Origin: Sabethes cyaneus
Taxonomy: Eukaryota; Arthropoda; Insecta; Diptera; Culicidae
Direction: 5' to 3'
Length of the DNA stretch: 64,000 nt
Assembly: GCF_943734655.1 (NCBI RefSeq)
Contig: NC_071354.1
Location: 174,130,411 to 174,194,410 of the forward strand
In this document: one piece after another, positions 21,421-32,376 of the stretch
Layout of the letters: each line of letters opens with the position of its first letter
Position numbering within the stretch: position 1 is the first letter of the stretch
Notes under the pieces: generated by a model
Database searches by the model: none
Seen by the model: only the letters and a program-made list of their open reading frames with translations
What the model was told of the DNA's origin: nothing
Made by a program: the position numbers and the translations under genes

Positions 21421-22889
21421 AAATTTACAATAATTTATAATGATTTTAACCAAGAAAAATAGCTTAATTTCAATTATTTTATTATCAAACGAGAGGTTTT
21501 CACACTTTGAATACATATGCAAAATTTCATAAGAATTGGTTTTACCGTTCAAAAGATATTAACCCACGAGCACTCGCGCCAACTTTTATAACACAGTTAC
21601 TCGCTCGCACAATAGCCCAAAACCAAAGAAACTACGCACTAGAGTTTTGACAAGGAAAACTTGGTTTTAAGTTTATCAAACCTTTGGAAGAGTTTCTTAA
21701 AATTGAAAGCTCTATCGTCTGGTAGAATTCGAATTTTGATTAATCCCTCTAAAAGTGAAAAAAAAAATTATTTTCCATCAGTTTCAATATAACACATTGA
21801 TGTGTTCTGCAAAGTTTTAGAGCATATTATTACAAGAAATTTTGCTGAAGACAGTAACTTTCTATCTCTTTAACGAAGAGATCTTATTTATTGTATATGA
21901 ATTTGTAAAATCAGTTTTTCTATTTTAGCTCTTTTTGTAATTGTTGTATGACTTTTTCATGTATTACAAAGTTGTATAAATAATAAAAATACACAACTTT
22001 GCTGAACATAGTATACCTCTATGTTTGCTTGTTTACGAACTGTAGAACTTTGATTATAAAAAATACCCTGATTTTAACCCCGAATTACTCGACTACCAAC
22101 AGACGGATACATTTTAAACATTTTACATTTGCTGGTAGTTTTGCTGCACACAGACACCATTTTCCATATGAAGAAACGAAAGAAAATTCCAGTTGGGGCC
22201 AATTGCGGTACACCTCACATGCTACTAGTTTCGTTTCTGTGATGTCGGTTTATGCTAATTTTCCTAACAATTTAAAGTATTGATGCATTGAGTAATTCTG
22301 ACATTTTGCTCATAATAAGTTTATTGAAGAATATACGTTAGTAATTACGTAACATACGATTTGTAACTTTATAGCAATATGGCATTCAAAAACCTAGATA
22401 TGGTGTACAAAATACAACAACGTGAGTAACCGAAGGTTCATAAAAATTGATGAAATTTATTCAAGAAAACTTTATCGTTGTGAATCAAATCATTACAGGA
22501 AATTATGCATAGTTCAAATACCTATTAACTAGACCTTTACTACGCAATGTAGATGTTAAAGAATAATATTTCATCTTACAACTTACTTTTACTTGCACTT
22601 ACCCTCATTAGTAACAACTTACTCAGCAATTTCATGAGAAAAGAAACTATCAAAATTTATAAGTGCTTCTATTTGGTTCAAATTTTGTAAACTTATTCAA
22701 TTTCCGAAAATTTCATGTAAACCAAACGTGTCGATTTCTATCTCAAATTGCAAGTAAGACCGTATAACAAAGGTTCCTTTCACCACTAGGTGGATTAAAT
22801 CAGGTTTTACTGGATGATGACACTATGCAGCCCTTTGCGACTTACAAGGTACTGCGCGTGACGCTGTTCGTCTGTCAGCGTGTTAGCCG
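21421..22889. other. AT-rich stretch without recognised gene
   Basis: No domain-bearing ORF. The 94-aa ORF at 21999-22283 shows no family signal. A short piece near 22757 (TAACAAAGGTTCC) resembles the start of repeat A. Confidence 0.5.
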
Positions 22890-24150
22890 CGATTCTCAGC
22901 TATAGTTTTGCTAATTTTGCTATAAAAATTGCTCGTTGCCATTTTCGACGGCGCTCGAGTGTATCGATTCCGAGTAGATAGCAGTGATCCAGATACGGTG
23001 ACAAGTTAACGGGGTCACGCCAGGGAAGCTCACGTAATGCAAACCAGACAAACCTTTTTTGAATACGTTCAATCCGCAAATTCCAGGTCAACTGATGTGT
23101 AACCCAAACCAAATTGCAGTTTTCCAGTACTGGACGAACTAGCGAGCTTTCAGGCAATGTGGATCTCTGAAATCGATTTTGGAGATAAAACTAAGCTGGC
23201 GCGTGGCTCTTGATATCAATGCGGCGTGATGTAAGTGAAAAATTAGATTTGCATCAAGGAGAACACCTAGATCACTTACACGGTTGGCTTTCCTCAGTTG
23301 CAATCCGTCGACGTGATAATCGAACAAAACTGGCTTTAAAATGCGGTGAAACGTCATAACCTCACACTTGCCAACAGGGATGACACAATCACTTTGACAC
23401 AATCACTTTGATTCACTTCACATTCATTTGACAGTACCGTCTCAGTCATGTAGAATTTGAAAAAGTTCTATATGCCAAATGTTCTGTTTGCCAATACTGA
23501 TAACGAGCCAGTTTCTTCGACATTAGCCAATTAAATCATTCAGCATAGCCTGCAGACGATCATCTATGGTTCGAACTACCAGAAACAATTTAAGGTCGTC
23601 GGCATACACCAATTTGCAGCCAAATTCGAGTAATAAGGTGACGTCGTTGAAAAACAGCATGAATTAGAGGGGTCCCATGTTACCTCCCTGCGGAACTCCT
23701 GAATTATTAGTAAATTTCGAAGACATGCATGCACCGAGCTTAACGCGTAACATTCTACCGCATAGGTATGAACTCGACCATTCAATGAATCGACGAGAAG
23801 CACCAAGTCGCGATATTCAACATAGAAGGATCTTGTGATCAATACGATCGAAGGCTGCTTTTAGTTCAGTGTAAATGACATTAATTTGTGCCTTCTACTC
23901 CATATGCGATATACATGACAAAGTAAATTTCAGCAAGTTAGTACACACGGAGCGACCTGGGACAAATCCATGCTGACAGGTAGAGATGTAATACTTTGTA
24001 CGGGAGAGGGCGACGCTACATACTATAATCTCGAATAGCTTGGAGCCAGCCGACAGACTTGTGATGCCGCAGTAATTTCTAACACATCGTAGTGGTCCGA
24101 GTCAACGTTAGCGCTCCTAAAATACCATAAGATCTGACGTCAATGATGTC
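22890..24150 (-). pseudogene. LINE reverse transcriptase relic (jockey/CR1 group)
   Basis: Reading the minus strand from about 24150, several frames give CQHGFVPGRSVCTNLLKF, AQINVIYTELKAAFDRIDHKILL, SGVPQG...GPL (near 23690), LVYADDLKLFL (YADD near 23600), VSDLGVLLDANLIF, and the tail LVRPVLENCNLVW...RIERIQKRFVWFALRELPWRDPVNL. This is the order of RT fingers, palm and thumb in jockey/CR1-group non-LTR elements. Frameshifts and stops split it into at least three frames, so it is inactive. A small 14-18 bp direct duplication sits near 23383-23410. The 5' end is lost and a MITE follows at 24217. Confidence 0.82.
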
Positions 24151-24216
24151 CCAGAAGGGCCACGTTACCTAAAGTCACCCACGGCCACTGGCTTGTCAAA
24201 ACAGACTCGATAATCT

Positions 24217-24324
24217 CCCAAGCAACAAAGTGAGTTTTATTGTATTCTTATGGTGGTCAACAAGACCAATTTTGGTCTTAAATGCCATCATAAAAGTGCA
24301 ATAAAACCCAAATTGTTGCTTGGG
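24217..24324. mobile_element. Palindromic 108-bp MITE, copy 1
   Basis: Inverted ends CCCAAGCAACAA / TTGTTGCTTGGG and an inner pair TTTTATTG / CAATAAAA. The middle GACCAATTTTGGTC is itself palindromic. A second 108-bp copy lies at 25254-25361 with a clear TAT duplication; here the flanking bases are TCT and TTT. It has no coding capacity. The class is unknown; a 3-bp duplication fits PIF/Harbinger-type mobilisation. Confidence 0.8.
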
Positions 24325-24606
24325 TTTGCGGCTACGGAGCCCCCACGTTCAAAGTTTAAATTTAAATTTAATGTATTTTGTTGTTGAAAATCATTTAAAA
24401 ATGATTGCATAAAAATTTACCTTGAACCCCCCAAAACTGATTTTGTTGCTATTCCCGTTGAATCACTGTTCCTGTTGTCTCACTGTTGACTACTCTCCTC
24501 TGCAATAAAACTAACAGATTTATGAATTTTGTATTGTCTTTTCGTCTTTTCGTAGAATCACTTTCAAAAATGTATAAGAGATGTGGTGCTAATAAATTTG
24601 CTTTAT

Positions 24607-25139
24607 TAGGGTACTTAATCCAATAGTTGCGCTACTATTCATTATTAATGCATATTTTCGTCACCGTAGCATTTTAGATAAAACAATTGCATTCATTATA
24701 TAAAACAGGTTTTTAGAAGTATTGGTAGTTAGACTACACCATTTAAAATTAAAGCATTATTTGCTAAAATGCCAATTTTCCAAAATCCAACGCGTAGTTG
24801 GAGCGCACAACTATAGGCGCTCATCTATAGTTTTGCTACGATGTTTTTTCACTTAGCAACCTTGCAATGTATATGGAATACCACAATTAAAGGAACATCA
24901 AACTTAATTAAGGAAACATTAGCGCAACTGTTGGTACAATATAATTGAATCGGAAAATTCATTTCTTCTTTATAAAGCTTCTCGTACAATGAAAGCGTAC
25001 AATGTCTTGCCTTGTGACAAATACCTTGTATTTGATCAATTTATATCCCACAAGCATTAATTGAAGCATATACCTCAATAAACAAGCAAAATGAAGTTAT
25101 ATTGTGTTTAGTAGCGCAACTAATGGATCATCTACCCTA
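24607..25139. mobile_element. TA-flanked MITE (529 bp)
   Basis: The element spans 24609-25137 between TA dinucleotides. Its ends are imperfect inverted repeats of about 27 bp: GGGTACTTAATCCAATAGTT at the left, and GGGTAGATGATCCATTAGTT read inward from the right, both continuing GCGCTAC. A TA duplication fits Tc1/mariner-type mobilisation (inference). It has no ORF of note. Confidence 0.75.
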
Positions 25140-25160
25140 CCAGTTTTATTGTGGTTTTAC

Positions 25161-25514
25161 AACTAGCTATAACTGAAGTTTTTGGAGCGTCTTGGTAGAA
25201 TACGAAACCTGGAATTAAATAAAAAGAAAACTTATCCAATTTAATTCTACTATCCCAAGTAACAATTTGGGTTTTATTACACCCTTATGATGGTATTTAA
25301 GACCAAAATTGGTCATGAATACCGCCATATGCGAACAATGAAACTTACATTGCTGTTTGGGTATGTATATTTATTCTTGACAGATACGTATTTCGAAAAC
25401 AGACACTGAGGAAGCCTGCAAGTCGTAGGCGAAATATGTATCTGTCAAGAATAAATATACATAGTAGAATTAAATTGGATAAGTTTTCTTTTTATTTAAT
25501 TCCAACTAGCGATA
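25161..25514 (+). mobile_element. Foldback element, family 1, copy 2, interrupted
   Basis: The same leader (ACTGAAGTTTTTGGAGCG) and inverted arms as the copy at 19878, bounded by an 11-bp target duplication AACTAGCTATA / AACTAGCGATA (25161-25171, 25504-25514; one mismatch). The left arm lost its central part and was hit by a 108-bp MITE (25254-25361). The right arm keeps the whole hammerhead-like segment (about 25400-25447), with TATGTATC in place of TACGTATC. The outermost arm bases differ from copy 1, yet left and right arms still match each other. Confidence 0.82.
25254..25361. mobile_element. Palindromic 108-bp MITE, copy 2
   Basis: Ends CCCAAGTAACAA and TGCTGTTTGGG, the same length and inner palindrome as 24217-24324. 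It is flanked by TAT (25251-25253 and 25362-25364), and removing it with one TAT restores the foldback arm exactly. It therefore inserted after the foldback element. Confidence 0.85.
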
Positions 25515-25974
25515 ATCATTTTTTGGCTCGTATCCTCTTGCTATAGTATTGCGCAATATTCAATAAAACCAGAGCTATTGATTAATGCCGCAATAAAACT
25601 TGAACGTACTTACCGTTGAGTCCTTCCAGTACACTTTATGCAGCGCTACGACGTCGAACTTGTAGCTTTTCCATACGCCAGAGAACACTCGGGTACTCCC
25701 TTGGAAGTTAGGTACGTCCCGACTTTTCAATCCACTGTCCATTTTCCTCACGTGGGTGTATTCCGATTGTTCCAGTACGATTTGTTTTTCGTTCCTCGTT
25801 CATAGCAAATATATTTTTCATGGTAGCGGCTTACAAGGCCGGTGACACCAACGAAGTTGAAAAGAGCCCTCCTTACCTGGCAGCATACAATATTAGTTTC
25901 CACCGGGATTGCTTAACCACTGACCCCTAAGGTTACTCGCCTCTGGGCTGGTACCGCGATGAGGTAGGGTAAGA
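25515..25974. other. Short unexplained spacer
   Basis: No domain-bearing ORF. A GC-richer part at about 25610-25970 has no recognised match; it may belong to an older repeat. Confidence 0.4.
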
Positions 25975-26261
25975 GCACAGACAAACAGACGAGACACTCG
26001 CGATAATTCCATCGTCCAATCAAAAACCACTCATTTTTCTAAAAAGCATGTTTCGCAACATGGCCACACCGCGGCGCGCGAGTGTTGCTTTGAGTTTTCA
26101 GTATAAAACCATTCAAATGTACAAAATCCTACAGCATAAAACTTTGCAAATGCAAGCTACTTCGCAATATGCATAACAGAGGGTACTAGTGTGTAAGCAA
26201 AATGTGCAGGACGATGGTTTTTAAAGGATTTTCTTCTAAGTGTCATGTCAGCTCGTCAGTG
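25975..26261 (-). mobile_element. hAT-like MITE family B, copy 1
   Basis: About 287 bp. The minus strand starts CACTGACGAGCTGACATGAC and the other end reads CACAGACAAACAGACGAG. It is flanked by GTAAGAG on both sides (7 bp, or GGTAAGAG as 8 bp). Copies lie in inverted orientation at 27176-27459 and diverged at 46116-46379, and a relative with the same ends is at 40875-41274. It has no ORF of note. The duplication length suggests hAT mobilisation. Confidence 0.78.
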
Positions 26262-27175
26262 GTAAGAGTGACAGACATTTTGAAGCATATGAAACTGTTG
26301 AAGTTCGTTAAGAAATATCTGGTTTGGTAAACTATTTGTACGAGTGGCTTAAAAAGCAATATTTTTGTTGGAACCGTGACCGTAGACCAGTAATTTTTCA
26401 TAAACGACTGTTTGAAAATTTCTGATATTTGCTGCTTTTCCTGGATTGTTCCGTGCTACTTTGGCCGGATTTGTCAACCTGTCATTACCCAAGGACAAGA
26501 TCCTTTCCAACACGTCAGAACTCCTCCCAATTGAAATTGTTGCAGGCAAAAAATTAGGTTATGTCAAGCAAAGGCCCGGCAATTCAGAATTTCGGTAAAG
26601 CGGAAGCTTAGATAAACGTTTCTATATTTTATAGCTGCAAAATGAAAAATAATTGAAACTATTAAATATTTAATCAATTTATATGCATTGTTATTTGACC
26701 AAAGCGCTCCAAAAATTCCCATAATTTTTTGATCCACTGTTTTACATATTCGTTTCCACATTCCAACATTGTTTCCAAAAAAACAAGCGGCTGACAACAG
26801 CCGATCAAAGAAAGTTCATGTTTCCGACATTTTCACACAAATTTCTAACCGAATTAAGTTTTAGCTGTCTATGATTGTTGTTCTACATTTATAAGACAGA
26901 AGCTCACATTCTTTCAAAGATTTCGGCGCATATTCTGTACATTTTTCTGAGAGTAGAATTCGCTTGCTGTTTTATTGTAATTACCGTACTTTTTATTGTA
27001 ATTACCGTATGGCATATGCAATATGCAATGATTTGTACATCCAAAAGCTGCTTTAACAGATTTCCAGATCGTCAAGGGATTTCGATTACAGTATTCGCTG
27101 TTCGTGTACACTGATTTATTTTATATCTTTCTAAACTGTTAGTTCAAAATTAAAAAAAATAGTCATAGAAATAAG
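26262..27175. other. Spacer between two inverted MITE copies
   Basis: AT-rich DNA with no recognisable gene. A direct duplication TTTATTGTAATTACCGTA occurs near 26972-27008. The flanking inverted MITEs each have their own target duplication, so this is probably a chance arrangement and not one composite element. Confidence 0.5.
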
Positions 27176-27459
27176 CACTGACGAACTGACATGACACATA
27201 GAAGAAAATCCTTTAAAAACCATCGTTCTACACATTTTGCTTGCACACTAGTATCCTCTCTTATGCATGTTGCGGAGTAGCTTGTATTTACATAGTGTTA
27301 TACTGGAGGGTTTTTACATTTGAATGGTTTCATACTGAAAACTCGAAGCAACACTCGAGCCCCCGCGGAGGGCATGTTGCGAAACATGCTTTTCTAAAAA
27401 TGAGTGGTTTTTTGAATGAACGATGGAATTAACGCGAGTTTCTCGTCTGTTTGTCTGTG
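27176..27459 (+). mobile_element. hAT-like MITE family B, copy 2
   Basis: Starts CACTGACGAACTGACATGAC and ends TCTCGTCTGTTTGTCTGTG. It is flanked by AAATAAG on both sides (8 bp as GAAATAAG). Its sequence parallels the reverse complement of 25975-26261 along the whole length, including GAAAATCCTTTAAAAACCAT. Confidence 0.8.
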
Positions 27460-28339
27460 AAATAAGTTTATCAAGGTTAGACTACGTTAGAGATGAGTTG
27501 GATACCATGTGGATCGAAAAATAACATATTTCTTACTTTCCCAACTGTTCCGTGGACAAGCAAGGATATTTACATAGCTCCCGAAAACTATTCACGTTAT
27601 ATATGGATGGTCCCATACAAGACTCCAGAACAGGATCACTTACATAATGACAATCGCATCTTTAGAATTTCAACTCATTCCCTTAGTCATCCACTTCGCC
27701 TTACCTCAAACACTCAATTACGATGCTCAGATTGAACAGATTAACACGGTCATTCAAATTTCAACACATGTGCAATTTTCTTCAATTTCCTACCAGCTCT
27801 CTATAGGGTCAGGTTGGGTTTATCCGGCTGTTTTGAATTGGCCACCCGTTTCAGCTTACTTGTCCGCCTCCGAACAGTTGCCATGCCTGCCAGCAACTCT
27901 TTCCATTCCATATGCTCTTTACCGATAGCCACGTGTTCGTCTTTCTCTTTCTTCGCAGCTGCTAATCATTGGCAACAGAAGTACATAAATGAAAACCGTT
28001 TACGGTAATTATTTTCTCTCAATTTTGCATCTAAAATGGTTCATTTGCTTTTCATAATCCCGCAATTTCCATGTCAGTGTTTATATAGCGAAATGAGCCC
28101 AACCTATGAACGCAATTAACGTACGATGCAACCCACTTGCCAGTGGTTAGGAAACTTGCTTTACATTTGGATCCTTTTATCAAAAACTGCGACCAGTTGT
28201 CTTGAATTTCATGAAGTAAAATAAATTATATAAGACAATGTTTTATATCACATTTGAATGGTGTTTTTTTTCAAAATTTTAAAACAAAATAAGTGAAAAG
28301 GCAGCCGAAAAAAAAATTATTCCATTAAGCAGCTGTTGC
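27460..28339. other. Intergenic, no gene recognised
   Basis: Small overlapping ORFs at 27493-28008 lack domains. AT-rich DNA follows up to about 28320. Confidence 0.5.
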
Positions 28340-28700
28340 CACCTTCCTTTCCGAGTTTGCTATAATACGCCAGTTAAGCTTTGAGAGCGCACCGCGTTCA
28401 GCACCCCACATCCTCCGCTAGAGTTGTTGTTACCCACAAGCCGCGACGGCGATGATGGTGATGACGAGCCGCAGAGAGCGTGTGTTGATGGGCAGGACAT
28501 CAAAGATCCGATCGAACTGAAATAGCATGTTTGTTTTTCAAATCTGCCGCAAATCATAAAGGAATGAATGCCTTTTCTCTATATTCATGTTTGCTTAGCT
28601 TGCCCGACACCGCCGACGGGCGGTTAATCATCCGCCTTGAACCTGCTAATCATGGGCCGACCGGCCGATTGCTGTGAGGTCTGAGCGCATTGCAATGCAA

Positions 28701-28743
28701 TATAAAAGGAGGTGGACGTCTTTCGTCGGCAACAGGTGTCAGT
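28701..28743 (+). promoter_or_regulatory. Candidate TATA-type core promoter
   Basis: TATAAAAGGA at 28701 is followed by GTCGGCAACAGG and TCAGT (28739-28743), the insect initiator consensus, about 38-40 bases from the TATA start. That is slightly longer than the usual 28-34. The next ATG (28800) opens only a 58-residue frame. Confidence 0.4.
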
Positions 28744-28799
28744 AAATATTCGACAACAATTCCTGAGAGTTAGTTTACATTAACCAATTATAATACTGG

Positions 28800-28976
28800 A
28801 TGTTGCGTGTTCATTTCGACTTGCAGAAAACAATCAGCAAAAGCACATGTCAAACTGTATGGCGAATGCAGTCACGCTCGAACCTGAATAGTAATATCCA
28901 ACAACAGTTCTACAAAAACATTCCCCGTCAGGCGTCACAGTTTTTGTCACCGTCAAACGCGGTGGGATCAATATAA
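28800..28976 (+). CDS. Hypothetical 58-aa ORF downstream of the TATA site
   Basis: The first ATG after the candidate promoter opens a frame starting MLRVHFDLQK and ending with TAA at 28974-28976. It has no signal peptide, transmembrane stretch or known motif. An acceptor-like TTCGACTTGCAG lies inside it, so the real transcript could be spliced. It is reported only because of its position. Confidence 0.15.
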   Translation: MLRVHFDLQKTISKSTCQTVWRMQSRSNLNSNIQQQFYKNIPRQASQFLSPSNAVGSI

Positions 28977-30268
28977 CACCTACCCATCAATTTTCTCCAA
29001 AAACCCATAATGGAACCGCCAAACGTTAAGCAAGCAGCAAATCTCAGATTACCACGCGTGGGAAAGTTGATCATTCCCCTCAAAAGGTCCGCTCCCGGAA
29101 GGTGTCAAAAGGTGCCTTCACACATTATTCACCGGTTTTTATTGGGAATTGGATTACCTTGAAGTAAACTATTGGAACGGGGTTATTCGTCCCAAAATAG
29201 AAACGACCAGCCCGGTTTGTGGGATAAATTACCTCTGGGTTTTTGGCTCCACATTCATAGGACGCAACGAAAGACAAACTTTTATTTCAATAATTTATTG
29301 ATCAACCACGGTTTTGTTACCTTGATGCTGCTCATAGGAGTTCCATTTCGTGTTCCAGGAACGCGTTTCCAGCGGCGTTCGTTTCCAGTAGAACGGTCGA
29401 ACGAGAGAAAAAAATCGTAATTAATATTCATATGGCTTTTCGATATCAAAAAATTCATCGGTCGCCGTTGATGCTGCTGAGCTGTTGAATACTGTGGGAT
29501 CCCGCGAAAGAAATATGATTTGAATGAAAACGAGCTGGCAATGATGATTCAACCGTGGTGGACTGGTGGAATTGGTGTGTCCATTTTCGAAGGAGAGGAA
29601 ATTACCAAACCGATAATGAGCTCCAAAACTGCTCGCTGATGATCCCTCTTGCCCTCGCACCGATTGCCATTCGACGGCAAGGTACGAGCGAACTATTTCG
29701 AGAATAGCGCCACCAAGCGACAATGGCGACGCGATGCGACCCAGCGCTCAGCACCGTACCCCCGAGTGAGTTGAGCAATGGCCAGCTGCTGGCAGCGAGC
29801 TTTCCTAATTAAACTTATCACGTTTGAGCAAAACATAACACCTAAATGATTTTCAATTTCCGGTCAATTTGTTGGACCGCTACAACCCGGGCGTGTGACG
29901 TGGGACCAATGTTTCTCGCTTTTTATTGGTGCTTGATGGGTTTTTTTTTTTGTTGCTCGTTCGGTTTCAGGTTGGTCACAATCGGACAGGTTGAATACGG
30001 CGCGTAATTGGTCGGCGATGAGCCGCGCAGCCGTGAGGACGGAAACGATATCGATTCGGCAGAATATGAAGGGAATTTGTTGCTTAATTATGAATTTGTC
30101 AATGGGCAATTCGATGATTAAATTATGACGTTTTTCCGTCGGTTGATTGCGGCTGAGAAGTTAAAATTAAACACTGTTGGTTAGGGCCATTAAGGCTCCG
30201 CCGCCGCAATGATCACCACACTTTTGTATGCCAATTGTATGCAAGTTTTCACGGCTTACATACGAGAG

Positions 30269-30387
30269 TTAAGGGCCAAACAGAATGCTGCGTTATTCTG
30301 ATTCTGACAGTTTACCCATGTCCCATGGGTTTACTATCAAATTGACACTGACGGATGCGTTGACGCAGCATTCTGTTTGGCCCTTTA
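30269..30387. mobile_element. PIF/Harbinger-like MITE (113 bp)
   Basis: Element 30272-30384 with perfect inverted ends AGGGCCAAACAGAATGCTGC (22 bp or more match). It is flanked by TTA on both sides (30269-30271, 30385-30387). Three-base TTA/TWA duplications are typical of the PIF/Harbinger group. It has no coding capacity. Confidence 0.85.
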
Positions 30388-30462
30388 GTGACAAACAAGC
30401 AACGCTGGAGAACTATAGTTACATATATATTTTTAAAATAAATCACCTAAGTCCCGTGGCAA

Positions 30463-30508
30463 AAAACATATCGGCACCAACTTTTCAAAGGGCCAATCTG
30501 TAAAATGT
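30463..30508 (+). pseudogene. Tiny RTE-like fragment
   Basis: The sequence ATATCGGCACCAACTTTTCA and the following AAAATG match the minus-strand RTE relic near 41500-41525 in inverted orientation. It is too short to say more. Confidence 0.35.
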
Positions 30509-30599
30509 AAACAAATCAAGTGAGGGTTATTTTCTGCTGGACTAGCATATACTTCATTTTAAACGTATTTATCTTTAATCCAATCTTCTCTGCTTCGCG

Positions 30600-31025
30600 T
30601 TTTAGTCTAGTGTACTGCCTCAAATGTTCTGCCGACAGCATCCAGGTCGTCAGCAAAGCAGATAAATTGACTGGATTTATTGAAAATCGTGCCCCGCATT
30701 TCGATCGCCGCTCGTCTTATAACAATCTCAAGCGGAATATTGAATAACAGGCAGGAAAGAACATCTCCTTCTCGAAGTCCCCTGCGAGATCCGAATGGGT
30801 CCAACAATCCACCCGAGACTCTCACACAGCATTGGATCCCATCCATCGTACCCGTGATAAATCTAATAAGCTTACCCGGAAAGCCGTTTTCGTCCAAAAT
30901 TTTCCTTAGCTCTTGTCGGTTTACTATCATATGCGGCTTTGAAATCGATGAACAGGTGGTGCGTGGGGACTCGAAATTCGCGGCACTTCTGGAGGATCTG
31001 CCACAGGGTGAAGATTTAGTCCGTT
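30600..31025 (-). pseudogene. RTE LINE RT fragment, interrupted by element 2
   Basis: The minus strand reads HHLFIDFKAAYD-type remnants, then ELRKILDENGFPGKLIRFI, RRGLREGDVLSCLLFNIPLEIVIRRAAIEMRG and FICFADDLDAVGRT, with the FADD catalytic block. The upstream part continues on the far side of the LTR element at 40837-40874 and, after a MITE, at 41275-41535. It is a dead copy. Confidence 0.82.
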
Positions 31026-32376
31026 TGTAAGTATGAGAAAGCTCACACTGCCCTGCTAGCTCACTCTATCTACTCAGGGTCGTAGCGTGTTCGGGAGACT
31101 CAGTACACACGATTACTTACCGTCACGAACCAACTGAAGCGGACAACAAAAGAGAAATTAGATGAAAAGGGATCGGCTCTTTAAAATATAAACCTAGTGT
31201 TCCATTTTACTTGTTTATTATAAAACCGGAAATACTCTCGTTGCGGTACCGATCCCGATCACGACGCGTTGGGGCCCATCGAAGACATGCAGGAAACTGG
31301 AGAGAGGATGTACATACCAGACCGCTCACGGTCGAATAGCGAGGTTTTTCACGATGACATATGCCGACGAAGGCGCGAGGGCGAGTTCTGTATGTTGCCA
31401 ACCGCCAGAGACATCCAGAGACGACGCCCGCAATCGATCGAGCTGCTATACGTCCACCGCAGTCCAGAAGGCACACGATGCCAGACGTCCTTCCTCGGGA
31501 TTTTCGTTGGGTGGGAAATCGTGTCGCACTTTAACTCCACCAATAGCGTACTACAACTTTTCACTGTGAAACGAAACCAGATTCGTTTCCAAATTTCACT
31601 TTTTCTGCCGATTTCGAAGATTGGCGTTCGATTTTATTAGCCGTAACGAAGTTTAGCTGTCGTTTACTGGGTAGTTCGAGCTCGACTGACTGTCCACTTT
31701 TTCGACCTCTTCACCTTGCTGCTGCTTGTCATCCTCCATCTCTCTCTTTTACCGACGACCTTCTCTCTCCGTTCCCTAACCGGATATCACTGCATTCGCC
31801 AGTTCGCCGAACCGGTTAAACTGTTCCAGGGCTGTACAGGATCCATGGAGTTAGTTTAGCGGTTGGGTTTTAGTGCGGACTATTTTGCCGTCTTTTGCCG
31901 TTGCGGTTTTTCCGGTACATGGTCTTGTGTTTCTTTTTTTTGTAACCGTTTACAAGTCGTGGCGGCCATCTAGGGAACAAATAACGGCCCCTTGTGGGAC
32001 GCGATCAAAAACCCCAACGTCTGGTCTGCACGTTCCGGGGTGTGCTCCGAAGGCCTCTTTTATTTCCCTAGAGTGTCATCTGGCAGGGATTCCACGGGCT
32101 TGTAAACGGCCATAATACATGCATGTTCTTTTATCGCAAATTATCGTAGCCTAATTATTGGTTGTTTTTTTATGTTAGTAGGTGTTAGTAAATACTTAAA
32201 CCTATATTAAACAAAAAGTACAAATTTTGAACAGCAAGAAAAATTTAACAACTAACAACAATATTTAGAGCCAATCAAATACAAACAAACAAAATATTTA
32301 CAGACTTAAGAACTAAGACACTAAACTAGACAAACTCTTCCATTGTGCCGATCAATTTTGAACGTGATCGGTAACA
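31026..32376 (-). repeat. 3' LTR of element 2 (1351 bp)
   Basis: In element orientation it starts TGTTACCGATC and ends CATACTTACA. TTTATT at 31214-31219 gives AATAAA on the minus strand, a possible polyadenylation signal. Small ORFs inside recur in the other LTR, show no domain and are not called. Confidence 0.95.

Larger units (their letters stand above)
28340..30230. other. GC-richer non-repetitive region with possible promoter
   Basis: This segment has a more even base composition than its AT-rich, TE-filled surroundings and shows no TE homology that I recognise. It contains a TATA promoter-like site near 28701 and a GC-rich block at about 29400-30130. It could be host regulatory or untranslated gene DNA. 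No protein domain is visible in any frame. Confidence 0.4.

Noticed and set aside
25975..27459. One large transposon with about 285-bp terminal inverted repeats
   Set aside because: Each arm has its own target duplication (GTAAGAG and AAATAAG) and its own two ends, so they are two independent MITE insertions.
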